The notes: generated by a model from the sequence alone, not told the origin. Counted from the first letter of the stretch, positions 1 to 6,653 are shown. The stretch: 9,046 nt of DNA from Bacteroidales bacterium (GCA_004552115.1 SFPH01000038.1:1-9046); one strand, 5' to 3'. Translations and numbers: made by a program.

Positions 1-1
1 C

Positions 2-934
2 AACGGCATTGGTACATTGAACAAGGCCGTGCTCGCCGGCGAGGCTTCCCGCCTGATCAATCTCGCCGAGGCTCTTCACGAGAGGAATTATGCCGCCATT
101 GCCGACAGGATTTATGAGAAGAGGGGGCAGGTGAAGATTGTCTTCATCGCCGGCCCGTCTTCGAGCGGAAAGACATCCTCCTCTCTCCGGCTTGCCCTGC
201 AGTGCCGTGTGCTGGGTCTCCAGCCGAAGGTCATCGAACTGGACAATTATTTCGTGGACAGGGAGCATACCCCGAAGGACAGCGACGGCAATTATGATTT
301 CGAGGCTCTGGAGGCAATGAACCTGAAACTTCTCGGGGAGCAGCTCAATGACCTTCTCGCCGGCAAGGAAGTGGAGCTTCCGAAATTTGATTTCAAGGAG
401 GGGAGAGGCTATCCTTCCGGGAAGCGTATCTCATTGGGAGAGAAGGAGATATTGATAATGGAGGGTATCCATGCCCTGAATCCGGACATGGTTCCTGGCG
501 TGGACAATTCCCGCATTTTCAGGGTTTATGCATCGGCATTGACCTCGCTCAATGTGGATGAGAACAACAATATTTCCACCTCGGACAACCGGCTTCTGCG
601 CCGCATGGTGCGCGACAACAGGGTCAGGGGCATTACTCCGGAGGAGACCATTCTCCGCTGGCACAGCGTGCGCAGGGGCGAGAACAGGAACATTTTCCCG
701 TTCCAGGAGAATGCCGATGCGAACTTCAATTCAGCGCTCATCTATGAGCTGCCGATGCTGAAATACTATGCCGAGCCACTTCTCAGGCGCATATCTCCGT
801 CTTCACCTGCCTATACGGAGGCCGTACGCCTGCTCAAGTTCCTGGACTATATCGTGGCCCTTTCGCCTTCCGAAATCGCCTGCATCCCTCCGACTTCGAT
901 AATGAGGGAGTTCATCGGAGGCCAGACTTTGTAA
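2..934 (+). CDS. Nucleoside kinase (uridine kinase/PRK family), C-terminal part, cut by left edge
   Basis: ATP-dependent nucleoside kinase of the uridine kinase/phosphoribulokinase family, cytoplasmic, in nucleoside salvage; the exact substrate cannot be read from sequence. The Walker A motif GPSSSGKT is encoded at 152-175, followed by ELDNYFVDRE, YDFEALEAM, a DF-KEGRGYPSG segment and IMEGIHALNP, all in the usual family order. The C-terminus (PPTSIMREFIGG) is the typical end of the long Bacteroidetes version, about 550 residues, which carries TGS and tRNA-synthetase-like editing domains before the kinase. A TTG at 17 could serve formally as a start, but the frame is open to the window edge (NGIGTLNKAV) and that stretch fits the linker before the kinase domain. 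I therefore call this a truncated view of a longer gene. The TAA stop sits inside a hairpin (923-940). Family assignment is firm; the N-terminal domains are inferred. Confidence 0.88.
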   Translation, partial: NGIGTLNKAVLAGEASRLINLAEALHERNYAAIADRIYEKRGQVKIVFIAGPSSSGKTSSSLRLALQCRVLGLQPKVIELDNYFVDREHTPKDSDGNYDFEALEAMNLKLLGEQLNDLLAGKEVELPKFDFKEGRGYPSGKRISLGEKEILIMEGIHALNPDMVPGVDNSRIFRVYASALTSLNVDENNNISTSDNRLLRRMVRDNRVRGITPEETILRWHSVRRGENRNIFPFQENADANFNSALIYELPMLKYYAEPLLRRISPSSPAYTEAVRLLKFLDYIVALSPSEIACIPPTSIMREFIGGQTL

Positions 935-940
935 AGTCTG
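923..940 (+). terminator. Hairpin spanning the kinase stop codon
   Basis: CAGACTTT and AAAGTCTG form a perfect inverted repeat separated by GT, so in RNA about 7 bp would close a 4-nt loop, and the TAA stop lies within it. An outer GCC/GGC pairing with a small bulge could lengthen the stem. No T-tract follows, so it is at best a weak or atypical terminator, or an RNA 3'-end stabiliser. Confidence 0.35.
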
Positions 941-971
941 TTGGCATTGTAAAGGATATTGTGTAAATTTG
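941..971 (+). promoter_or_regulatory. Bacteroidetes-type promoter for rubredoxin
   Basis: TAAATTTG at 964-971 matches the Bacteroidetes -7 consensus TANNTTTG, and TTGG at 941-944 lies 19 bp upstream in the position of the -33 element. Transcription would begin around 978, leaving a leader of roughly 15 nt before the ATG at 993. The rubredoxin could thus be expressed independently of the kinase although only 58 nt separate the genes. Confidence 0.5.
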
Positions 972-992
972 GAGAACTAAATTCTTACAGCA

Positions 993-1154
993 ATGAAAAA
1001 GTATGTTTGCAAAATCTGCGGATACGAATATGATCCGGCAGTCGGAGATCCGGACAACGGAATCGCTCCGGGAACCGCTTTCGAGGATATTCCTGAGGAT
1101 TGGGCCTGCCCTCTCTGCGGAGTAGGCAAGGATGATTTCGAGCCGGTTGACTAA
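993..1154 (+). CDS. Rubredoxin
   Basis: A 53-residue rubredoxin, a cytoplasmic one-electron carrier with a single iron bound by four cysteines. The two CxxC knuckles are C6-K-I-C9 and C39-P-L-C42. The family signatures [18 protein letters not shown] and [18 protein letters not shown] are also present, and the length is exactly that of a classic single-domain rubredoxin. ATG at 993 ([10 protein letters not shown]) is the only sensible start; no Shine-Dalgarno is seen, as is common in this phylum. In anaerobes and microaerobes rubredoxins supply electrons to rubrerythrin, superoxide reductase or flavodiiron proteins in oxidative-stress defence. No such partner is in view, so the partner is unknown. 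The neighbouring nucleoside kinase gives no functional hint. Confidence 0.95.
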   Translation: MKKYVCKICGYEYDPAVGDPDNGIAPGTAFEDIPEDWACPLCGVGKDDFEPVD

Positions 1155-1159
1155 CCGGC
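1142..1159. terminator. Hairpin between convergent rubredoxin and tolC genes
   Basis: GCCGGTT (1142-1148) and AACCGGC (1153-1159) form a perfect 7-bp stem with a GACT loop. The rubredoxin TAA is at 1152-1154, within the hairpin, and the convergent tolC stop is at 1176. The palindrome would form in transcripts from either side, so it may act as a bidirectional 3' end. No T-run follows on either strand, so classical intrinsic termination is uncertain. Confidence 0.45.
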
Positions 1160-1175
1160 CCGTCACAATCCGGGA

Positions 1176-1886
1176 TTACTTCATTTCACCCTCGGCCTTC
1201 ATGAGGTTGACATTGACCATCCTGGCCTCGATGCCGGCGTCAATGTATTCTGAGTGGGCCTGAAGCCAGGCGCTGTGAGCCGACAATGCTGTGTTGGTCG
1301 TCACGGCGCCGTTCTTTACGCCCGAGGCTGCCATGCGGAGGTTTTCCTCCGCGCTGTCGAGATTGCTCTCCGCCATCGAGACCTTCTCCATTGCCTCCTC
1401 CATCTGCTTCTCGAGCTGGGCAACCTGAAGCGTGATCATTTCGCAGGCGTCCTGATACTGACTTCTGTACAGGGCAGCCTCGGCCTTGGCCTTGCGGGTC
1501 TTCTGCGTCGCCTCCATTCCGTGGAAGATAGGCACGTTCACGGCAACGCCCACGCTGAACGTTCCTCCCCATTTGTTGGTTATTCCATTGGAGGTCGTGG
1601 GGTTGGTGAACAGATAGCCTGCAGTGAGAGCCACCTTCGGCATCATGTCCGCGCGGGCCACGCGCACTTTCTGGTCGTAGATTTTCGCGGCGAGGTCGAG
1701 GCTCCGTGTCTCCGGCCTGTCGGCCAGGACCTCGTCCATTGCCTTTTTCTCCCTCATTTCCGGAAGCGGAATCTCTTCCGCATTCTCGTCAGCGAGCATT
1801 ATGTCTGAATCGAGGGGCAGACCTATTTCCTTGCACAGCAGCATCTTGGCCAGAACAAGTCCGTTCGTGGCCTTTGTCTTCATCAT
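1176..1886 (-). CDS. C-terminal fragment of the split TolC-family protein
   Basis: This 236-residue frame carries the second TolC repeat: NGLVLAKMLLCKEIGLP, the helix ending AKIYDQKVRVARADMMPKVA, the strand pair AGYLFTNPT and FSVGVAVNVPIFHG, and the long C-terminal coiled coil to KAEGEMK. Its first ATG overlaps the stop of the N-terminal fragment as ATGA, so translational re-initiation is possible. With no signal peptide the product would stay in the cytoplasm. In this frame a TGA lies just upstream inside the duplicated copy, so it cannot extend further back. Best read as the second half of one broken gene. Confidence 0.8.
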   Translation of the reverse strand: MMKTKATNGLVLAKMLLCKEIGLPLDSDIMLADENAEEIPLPEMREKKAMDEVLADRPETRSLDLAAKIYDQKVRVARADMMPKVALTAGYLFTNPTTSNGITNKWGGTFSVGVAVNVPIFHGMEATQKTRKAKAEAALYRSQYQDACEMITLQVAQLEKQMEEAMEKVSMAESNLDSAEENLRMAASGVKNGAVTTNTALSAHSAWLQAHSEYIDAGIEARMVNVNLMKAEGEMK

Positions 1887-2695
1887 GTTGGCCTCATTGA
1901 CTTGGCCTCATTGACTTTCACCTTTATGGAAAGTGCGTCGGACTTGGTCGCCATTCCCGCATTTACGGCAGCATCAACATCCTTCTGCATTCTCGTGAGC
2001 AGTTCGGCGTAGTTTTCGGACAGTTTCTTCTTCGCCGCAATGGATACTATCTGCCAGTAGGCCTGGTCCACGGTGGTCAGGATGTCCTGATACTCCTTGT
2101 CGTAGGAGGAGCGGGCCAGTTCCTCGGCCAGATCGGCTATGCGGTTCGCCGCCACGATTTTGCCGCCGGCGAAGACTGGCTGCTGCAGGCTGACTCCGGC
2201 AATGAAAATGTTGTGCACGTCCAGATGGAAGGCGTCGTCCAGCTCCGATCCGAGCTGGTTCAATGCGGCGCTGATGTCAGTCTGTCCCAATGCTCCGATG
2301 ACGGTCTGCCAGAGCGGACTCTGCATGTATTCGGCCGCCGCTGCGGGATTCGATATGATGGCCTGCTGGAGATTGCCCATGAATTCGTTCAGTGAGCCCT
2401 GGGCGAGGTCGCCTGCGTGTGTCAGTTTGTCAGACATGTCGTCGCTGATGAGCGAGATGGACTTGTCCCTGTACATGTAGGCTCCCGTGCCGCTGATGTT
2501 CGGGTAGTAGTTGGCCCTTGCGATTTTCCGGTCATAGCCGGCCATTTCCACCTTGATTCTTTCCTGTTCCAGCTTCCTGTTGTTGCTTACTGCCATCTCC
2601 CGGCATTGTTCAATGTCGAGGATCTGCTGTCCGTAAACTGCTGCCGGAATGGCAAAGAACAGCAATGCGGACATGATTCTGCGTGATATTGTCAT
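1883..2695 (-). CDS. N-terminal fragment of the split TolC-family protein
   Basis: This 270-residue fragment begins with a clear signal peptide (MTISRRIMSALLFFAIPAAV, cleavage probably after YG at 21-22). The first TolC repeat follows: an N-terminal helix (LDIEQCREMAVSNNRKLEQE), the short strand segment YYPNISGTGAYMYRD, and a long helical insert rich in Gln/Ala/Leu (about 75-150). Then come the second strand GVSLQQPVFAGGK and the coiled-coil hairpin helices down to SIKVKVNEA. The last residues, KSMRPT, are an out-of-frame tail caused by the duplication. Alone it lacks the second repeat needed for a barrel, so it should not form a working channel. Confidence 0.8.
   Translation of the reverse strand: MTISRRIMSALLFFAIPAAVYGQQILDIEQCREMAVSNNRKLEQERIKVEMAGYDRKIARANYYPNISGTGAYMYRDKSISLISDDMSDKLTHAGDLAQGSLNEFMGNLQQAIISNPAAAAEYMQSPLWQTVIGALGQTDISAALNQLGSELDDAFHLDVHNIFIAGVSLQQPVFAGGKIVAANRIADLAEELARSSYDKEYQDILTTVDQAYWQIVSIAAKKKLSENYAELLTRMQKDVDAAVNAGMATKSDALSIKVKVNEAKSMRPT
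1888..1915. repeat. Exact 14-bp tandem duplication breaking tolC
   Basis: TTGGCCTCATTGAC occurs twice head to tail (1888-1901 and 1902-1915), and the next two bases (TT) start a third period. Since 14 is not a multiple of three, the second copy shifts the reading frame of the tolC gene on the minus strand. One copy gives the expected protein sequence across the joint. Confidence 0.95.
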
Positions 2696-2750
2696 ATTGT
2701 TCAGTTTTTCAGATTTGTCCGGTTTCCGCCCATTCGGGCCGAATCCTCGC

Positions 2751-2767
2751 CTAATTCTGCAAATTAG
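2751..2767. promoter_or_regulatory. Inverted repeat in the tolC/araC divergent region
   Basis: CTAATT and AATTAG flank a CTGCA spacer, a 17-bp dyad centred about 64 bp upstream of the tolC start. It could be an operator for a dimeric repressor or part of the tolC 5' leader. I found no convincing TANNTTTG promoter for tolC on the minus strand, so its role is open. Confidence 0.25.
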
Positions 2768-2806
2768 TTGCCAAAAAGTAGAGAGAAATCGCCCTCCGGC
2801 AGTACT

Positions 2807-2843
2807 AAAATGCCTGATAATTGTTCAAAATGTCGGATTTTTG
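2807..2843. promoter_or_regulatory. Direct repeat with 20-bp period, candidate AraC-type operator
   Basis: 2807-2823 and 2827-2843 match at 13 of 17 positions; the core is AAAATGccTGAT versus AAAATGtcGGAT. The period is 20 bp, about two helical turns, and the array ends 4 bp before the -33 element of the araC promoter. AraC-family dimers typically bind two direct half-sites about 21 bp apart next to the -35 region, so this is a natural site for the adjacent regulator to control its own operon and perhaps tolC. Binding is inferred. Confidence 0.45.
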
Positions 2844-2847
2844 GAAG

Positions 2848-2879
2848 TTTGTAAATATTAATCGGTTTCATTATCTTTG
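2848..2879 (+). promoter_or_regulatory. Bacteroidetes-type promoter of the araC-receptor-lipoprotein operon
   Basis: TTTG at 2848-2851 and TATCTTTG at 2872-2879 match the -33 TTTG and -7 TANNTTTG elements with a 20-bp spacer. Transcription would start near 2886, giving a leader of about 15 nt before the ATG at 2901. This is the best promoter match in the window. Confidence 0.65.
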
Positions 2880-2900
2880 TGAGTGTAGATTCGCATTGGT

Positions 2901-3812
2901 ATGGAAGAAGTATTGCACAACATCAGCATCAAGAAATTCAGGAGCAGGTTTCCTGATGCTCCCGGCTCGGCCCTCGGGGATGACCTCCTGATCGCCGACC
3001 TCCGCTATGCGAGAGCATTGAGCGTGTTCAAGTATCCTTTCCGTTTCGACGGATACATCATCATCTTCTGCATTTCCGGCAAGATTACACTGGAGGTGAA
3101 TCTGGACTCGTTCCAGGTAGGCGCCAGCTCGCTTGTCCTGAACGTGCCCGGAAACATCATCAGGGTGTCGGATGTGGACTCGGATGCCAAAGACCTGCGG
3201 TTCATAGTTGTGGCAATGTCCAAGAACTTCATGCAAGGCGTACGCTTCGACTTCAACCGCCTTTTCAATGACAGCATGGCCCTGTTCGACTATCCTTGCA
3301 TTAGGCTGGACCGCAGGGAGAGAAGGCTTTGCCGCCAGTACCTCGACCTTGCCTCCGTGCTTCTGAACAGCGAACTCCCGAACAAGAAGGAAAGCATAGG
3401 GGCCCTGATATCCTCGATTTCCTATGTGCTCGGGTCTGTCTGGACGAAGAAGCTCACGGCTGTCGAGCACAAGACCCAGCAGGCGCCTTCAGCCAAGGCC
3501 AAGAATGTGTACGACCAGTTCCTCAGGCTTGTCACCGAATATCATACGTCGGAGCGCAATATGAAGTTCTATGCCGACAGGCTGTGCCTGACCCCGAAAT
3601 ACCTCTCCAAGCTGGTCAAGACCGTGAGCGGGCGCTCCGCCCCGGACTGGATTGACGCATTCGTGGTTCTGGAGGCCAAGAATCTTCTGAAGTATTCCGA
3701 CCTGTCGATCAAGGAAATAGTGGGCAAGCTGAATTTCCCGAACCAGTCAGTTTTCTACAAGTTCTTCAAGTCACATACAGGAAAAACGCCGAGCCAGTAC
3801 CGAAATGAATAG
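2901..3812 (+). CDS. AraC-family transcriptional regulator
   Basis: A 303-residue cytoplasmic transcription factor. Residues 1-180 form an N-terminal sensing domain with a cupin-like strand pattern (FDGYIIIFCISGKITLEVNL, then LVLNVPGNIIRVSD), followed by a helical linker. Residues about 203-302 are the AraC DNA-binding domain with two helix-turn-helix units: FYADRLCLTPKYLSKLVKTV (about 223-242) and SIKEIVGKLNFPNQSVFYKF (269-288), ending in the diagnostic FKSHTGKTPSQYR. The ATG at 2901 follows a good promoter, and length is normal. The stop overlaps the receptor ATG by 8 nt, so the regulator and receptor are cotranscribed and probably translationally coupled. That points to control of its own operon in response to the imported ligand. 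The effector is unknown. Confidence 0.92.
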   Translation: MEEVLHNISIKKFRSRFPDAPGSALGDDLLIADLRYARALSVFKYPFRFDGYIIIFCISGKITLEVNLDSFQVGASSLVLNVPGNIIRVSDVDSDAKDLRFIVVAMSKNFMQGVRFDFNRLFNDSMALFDYPCIRLDRRERRLCRQYLDLASVLLNSELPNKKESIGALISSISYVLGSVWTKKLTAVEHKTQQAPSAKAKNVYDQFLRLVTEYHTSERNMKFYADRLCLTPKYLSKLVKTVSGRSAPDWIDAFVVLEAKNLLKYSDLSIKEIVGKLNFPNQSVFYKFFKSHTGKTPSQYRNE

Positions 3813-6030
3813 CATCCTGTCCTTATTTGCCGCATTGACGCTGGCAGTCGGCATTCATCCGAAAGATACGATTGCGGAAGCCGTGGTGGTTTCCTCCGTC
3901 AAGCAGAGCCTGAAGATTCCAGAGGTGGCTTCCCCTGTGACGTCTGTCACATTGTCCGTCATCGAGGACAGGGGAATCTCCGCTCCCAGGAATCTTTCCG
4001 CCGTCGTCCCGGGGCTGCATATCCCGGATTACGGCTCCGCCATGACGTCTTCCATCTATATGCGTGGACTCGGCTCCAGAATTGACAATCCGGTCGTCTC
4101 TCTCTACGTTGACGACGTGCCTGTCCTGGACAAGAACAATTACGATTTCCAGTTTGTGGATGTCCGGCGGGCGGATATGTTCCGGGGGCCGCAGGGTACA
4201 TTGTACGGCAGGAATTCGATGGTGGGGATACTCTCCGTGGAGACATTGGCCCCTTCCGTGTATCAGGGTATCAGGGGCGGCGTCGAATACGGCTCAGCCA
4301 ATACTGTCGGGGCCAGGGTTTCGATGTACAGGGGGCGCTCGGGCACTTCCGTGGCCTACAGGCATTCCGACGGCTTCTATGTCAATGACTATGACGGACG
4401 GGACTGCGACAAGTCCGACGCTCTGTATCTCCGGGTGCGCTGCGAGCTTGACAATACCAGGGTGAAGATGGACAACCATTTCGCCCTTTCCCTTCACAAG
4501 CAGGGCGGATATCCATACAGATTGTGGCAGGACGGCGTTCTGCAGCCGGTGAACTACAATGACAAAAGCGGGTACAGGCGTCTGAGCTTTACGGACGGCT
4601 TCAGGGCCGAGCTGCTGACCGGAGGATGGAAAATGAATTCCGTGACCAGCCTGCAGCTTCTCTTCGACTCGATGGATCTGGACCAGGACTTCACTCCAAA
4701 GTCAATGTTCACATTGAATCAGACTCAGAGGCAATATGCTGTAACGCAGGAACTTATTTTCAAGCCGGTTTCCAAGCCGGAGTGGTGGGACAGCCAGACG
4801 GGTTTTTTCTGCTTCGCCAAGTACAACAATATGAGCGCCCCGGTCCGCTTCCTCCGCGACGGCATCAATTCCCTTATCCTGGACAATGCCAATGCGAATA
4901 TTCCGGAGGCTTTCGGAACTCTCGACATCATCGAGGAGCAATTCCCGATCGGGAGCGATTTCGGCATCTTCACATACAATGCGGCCTTGTACCACGAGTC
5001 TTATTTCAGGCTGGGGAGATGGCTGCTCACGGCAGGCGTCAGGATTGACCACGAGGGCAATTTCATGAATTATGACAGCCGTGCCGACGTGAATTTCATC
5101 CTTTCTCCCTCAATGAAGGATCCTTATCTACTCCATACGCGTTATGAAGGCAGCATCTCGAATTTCTACTTCCAGGTCCTGCCGAAAATCTCGGCGCTCT
5201 ACCGGATAGGGGAGAGCGGAGACAAGTTCAGTGGGCAGGTATTTGCCACTGTGTCAAAGGGTTACAAGTCTGGAGGCTTCAATACGCAGATTTTTTCCGA
5301 CATCCTCCAGAACAAGATGATGACGGATATGATGGGCGCTCTCGGTGTGCATCTTGACTCGGAAGGGGAGGGTCCCGATGCCGGGAATACCACTTACAAG
5401 CCTGAGACGTGCATGAATTATGAGGCCGGGGTGCGCCTGGCTTTCAACGGGGGAGGTCACAGGCTGACAGCCGCGCTCTCCGCATTCTATCTGCAGTGCA
5501 GGAATCAGCAGATCACGGTTTTTCCTCCCGGCAAGAGTACCGGCCGCATGATGGCCAATGCTGGCCGGTCCCGCAGCTGCGGAATCGAGGCGGAGCTGTC
5601 CTGGAGGTGGAAGGGACTGTCTCTCCAGGCTTCAGGCAGTGTGCTCAATGCTGTTTTCAAGGAGTACAATGACGGACGCAATGATTACTCGGACAATGTC
5701 ATCCCATATTCTCCGTCGTCCACTCTTTTTGCCCTGGCGGCGTATTCATTTACGTTCGACCATCCTTTTTTCAGGTCATTGGAAATCTCGGCTGACGTTA
5801 CCGGGACTGGAAAGATTGTCTGGGATGAGGCAGGAGAGTTCAGCCAGGCTCCCTATTATATCCTTGGCGCCGGGCTCAGGCTCGGTCTGCCGCATTCCGC
5901 CGTTTTCCTGCGCGGCAGCAATCTGACAGGTACGGAATATGATACATTTTATTTCAAGTCGGTTGGCAACAGCTTTTTCCAGCGCGGCAAACCTTTCAGG
6001 CTAACTTTAGGTGCAGATTTTAATTTTTAA
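3805..6030 (+). CDS. TonB-dependent outer-membrane receptor
   Basis: A 741-residue TonB-dependent transporter, an outer-membrane barrel that imports a scarce ligand using TonB energy. After a short hydrophobic leader (1-17, unusually without basic residues) comes a likely TonB box (DTIAEAVVVSS, 21-31). The plug domain (about 35-150) contains GLHIPDYG, IYMRGLG, YVDDVPVL and RGPQGTLYGRNSMVGILSVET. The barrel includes SKGYKSGGFN (484-493) and TYKPETCMNYEAG (from 530) and ends on aromatic F741 (TLGADFNF). It lacks the N-terminal CarboxypepD-like domain of SusC proteins, has no SusD neighbour, and its motifs resemble the small-ligand (siderophore, haem or vitamin type) class. The ATG overlapping the regulator's stop is the only usable start. 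Ligand unknown; the downstream lipoprotein may be a capture partner. Confidence 0.92.
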   Translation: MNSILSLFAALTLAVGIHPKDTIAEAVVVSSVKQSLKIPEVASPVTSVTLSVIEDRGISAPRNLSAVVPGLHIPDYGSAMTSSIYMRGLGSRIDNPVVSLYVDDVPVLDKNNYDFQFVDVRRADMFRGPQGTLYGRNSMVGILSVETLAPSVYQGIRGGVEYGSANTVGARVSMYRGRSGTSVAYRHSDGFYVNDYDGRDCDKSDALYLRVRCELDNTRVKMDNHFALSLHKQGGYPYRLWQDGVLQPVNYNDKSGYRRLSFTDGFRAELLTGGWKMNSVTSLQLLFDSMDLDQDFTPKSMFTLNQTQRQYAVTQELIFKPVSKPEWWDSQTGFFCFAKYNNMSAPVRFLRDGINSLILDNANANIPEAFGTLDIIEEQFPIGSDFGIFTYNAALYHESYFRLGRWLLTAGVRIDHEGNFMNYDSRADVNFILSPSMKDPYLLHTRYEGSISNFYFQVLPKISALYRIGESGDKFSGQVFATVSKGYKSGGFNTQIFSDILQNKMMTDMMGALGVHLDSEGEGPDAGNTTYKPETCMNYEAGVRLAFNGGGHRLTAALSAFYLQCRNQQITVFPPGKSTGRMMANAGRSRSCGIEAELSWRWKGLSLQASGSVLNAVFKEYNDGRNDYSDNVIPYSPSSTLFALAAYSFTFDHPFFRSLEISADVTGTGKIVWDEAGEFSQAPYYILGAGLRLGLPHSAVFLRGSNLTGTEYDTFYFKSVGNSFFQRGKPFRLTLGADFNF

Positions 6031-6046
6031 TAATAACATTATGATC

Positions 6047-6514
6047 ATGAAAAAATTATCCTTTATTGCGGCCATCATGGCCCTTTTCCTTTGCGGGTGT
6101 GAGAAGAATCCGGACAATGGCGGACAGGAGCCGCAGCCGGGGACTCTTTCTTTCTCCGGTACAATGACAGTGGTTTTCAGAGGTGAGACGGTTCCTTCTG
6201 AAAATGTTGAAATTGGCGTGTCCTACGAGGAGGATGGAACCCTCTCGCTGTTATTCAACCAGGTAAAGTTCGTGCCTCAGATGCCGATGTCCCTGGATGT
6301 CAAGGTGGCAGGGATAACCTATAGCTACAAGGACGGCGTGGTTACATTCGCAGGTGACGGCATTGTCCCGACGTACGGAGTTGTTGATGCCGAGATGCCG
6401 GAATATACCGTTACCGGGCTGACCGGAACCATTTCCGGCAATAAACTCAGGTTCTCTCTCAATTTCGGTGCTGTCCCGACTTCATACGAGGGGTCCCTGC
6501 TGCTTTTGGAGTAA
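6047..6514 (+). CDS. Small lipoprotein, possibly calycin-like beta-barrel
   Basis: A 155-residue secreted lipoprotein. The signal peptide MKKLSFIAAIMALFLCGC ends in the lipobox L-C-G-C, so Cys18 should be acylated; an acidic and polar stretch follows (EKNPDNGGQEPQPG), compatible with surface display in Bacteroidetes. The mature part alternates short strands and turns: TLSFSGTMTVVFRG, EIGVSYEEDGTLSLLFNQVK, a central region, then TVTGLTGTISGNKLRFSLNF. This resembles the small calycin-like domain proteins of Bacteroides, but that match is from memory and moderate. I choose the ATG at 6047; an ATG at 6041 adds only Met-Ile, and a GTG at 6011 would overlap the receptor gene and spoil the signal peptide. 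It starts 16 nt after the receptor stop, so it is probably an operon partner that binds the same ligand. Confidence 0.7.
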   Translation: MKKLSFIAAIMALFLCGCEKNPDNGGQEPQPGTLSFSGTMTVVFRGETVPSENVEIGVSYEEDGTLSLLFNQVKFVPQMPMSLDVKVAGITYSYKDGVVTFAGDGIVPTYGVVDAEMPEYTVTGLTGTISGNKLRFSLNFGAVPTSYEGSLLLLE

Positions 6515-6586
6515 GTAATCCTCAAATAATAACCTGCATCATTTTTGAAAATCTTTTCGGTCCATATTTCCTCCCTCATCAGTCAC

Positions 6587-6653
6587 ATAGCTACGGCTAT
6601 TGTCCGGTCCGACTGCCGTCGGCTGCTCGCTGCAAACGTCCACCGGACGTTTG
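6587..6653. other. Cluster of three hairpins, possible structured RNA or dispersed repeat
   Basis: Three consecutive perfect hairpins: ATAGC-TACG-GCTAT (6587-6600), whose plus-strand RNA loop would be a stable C(UACG)G tetraloop; CCGAC-TGCC-GTCGG (6609-6622); and CAAACGTCC-ACC-GGACGTTTG (6633-6653, 9-bp stem). GTCCGG (6602-6607) could instead pair with CCGGAC (6643-6648), giving a competing fold. It could be a structured RNA, an operon 3' end or a copy of a repetitive palindromic element. No known RNA family is recognised. Confidence 0.4.

Larger units (their letters stand above)
1176..2695 (-). pseudogene. TolC-family outer-membrane efflux protein, frameshifted by a 14-bp duplication
   Basis: The intact gene would encode an outer-membrane channel that, as a trimer, lets drug-efflux or type I secretion systems discharge across the outer membrane. 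The N-terminal half (2695-1883) and C-terminal half (1886-1176) lie in different frames and abut at an exact 14-bp tandem duplication (1888-1915). Deleting one copy leaves 1,506 nt, a continuous 501-codon frame with stop, and the joint then reads KVNEANMMKTKATNGL, as expected for the family; 501 residues is a normal TolC length. The ATG at 2695 starts a signal peptide. Unlike usual TolC loci there is no HlyD/MFP, RND, MFS or ABC gene beside it. The break may be real decay, a reversible slippage switch or an assembly error; sequence alone cannot decide. Confidence 0.85.

Noticed and set aside
1254..1808. 184-codon open frame on the plus strand opposite tolC
   Set aside because: It is antisense to clear TolC family sequence, with a composition typical of a shadow frame and no domain or signal pattern.
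2871..3470. 199-codon open frame on the minus strand opposite the AraC gene
   Set aside because: The plus strand carries an unmistakable AraC protein with its own promoter; the antisense frame has no recognisable features.
6011..6046. GTG start extending the lipoprotein to 167 residues
   Set aside because: It would overlap the receptor's end and put a polar Asn-rich segment before an otherwise perfect lipoprotein signal peptide.
6325..6579. 84-codon minus-strand frame overlapping the lipoprotein gene end
   Set aside because: It is mostly antisense to the lipoprotein, with no promoter or family resemblance.
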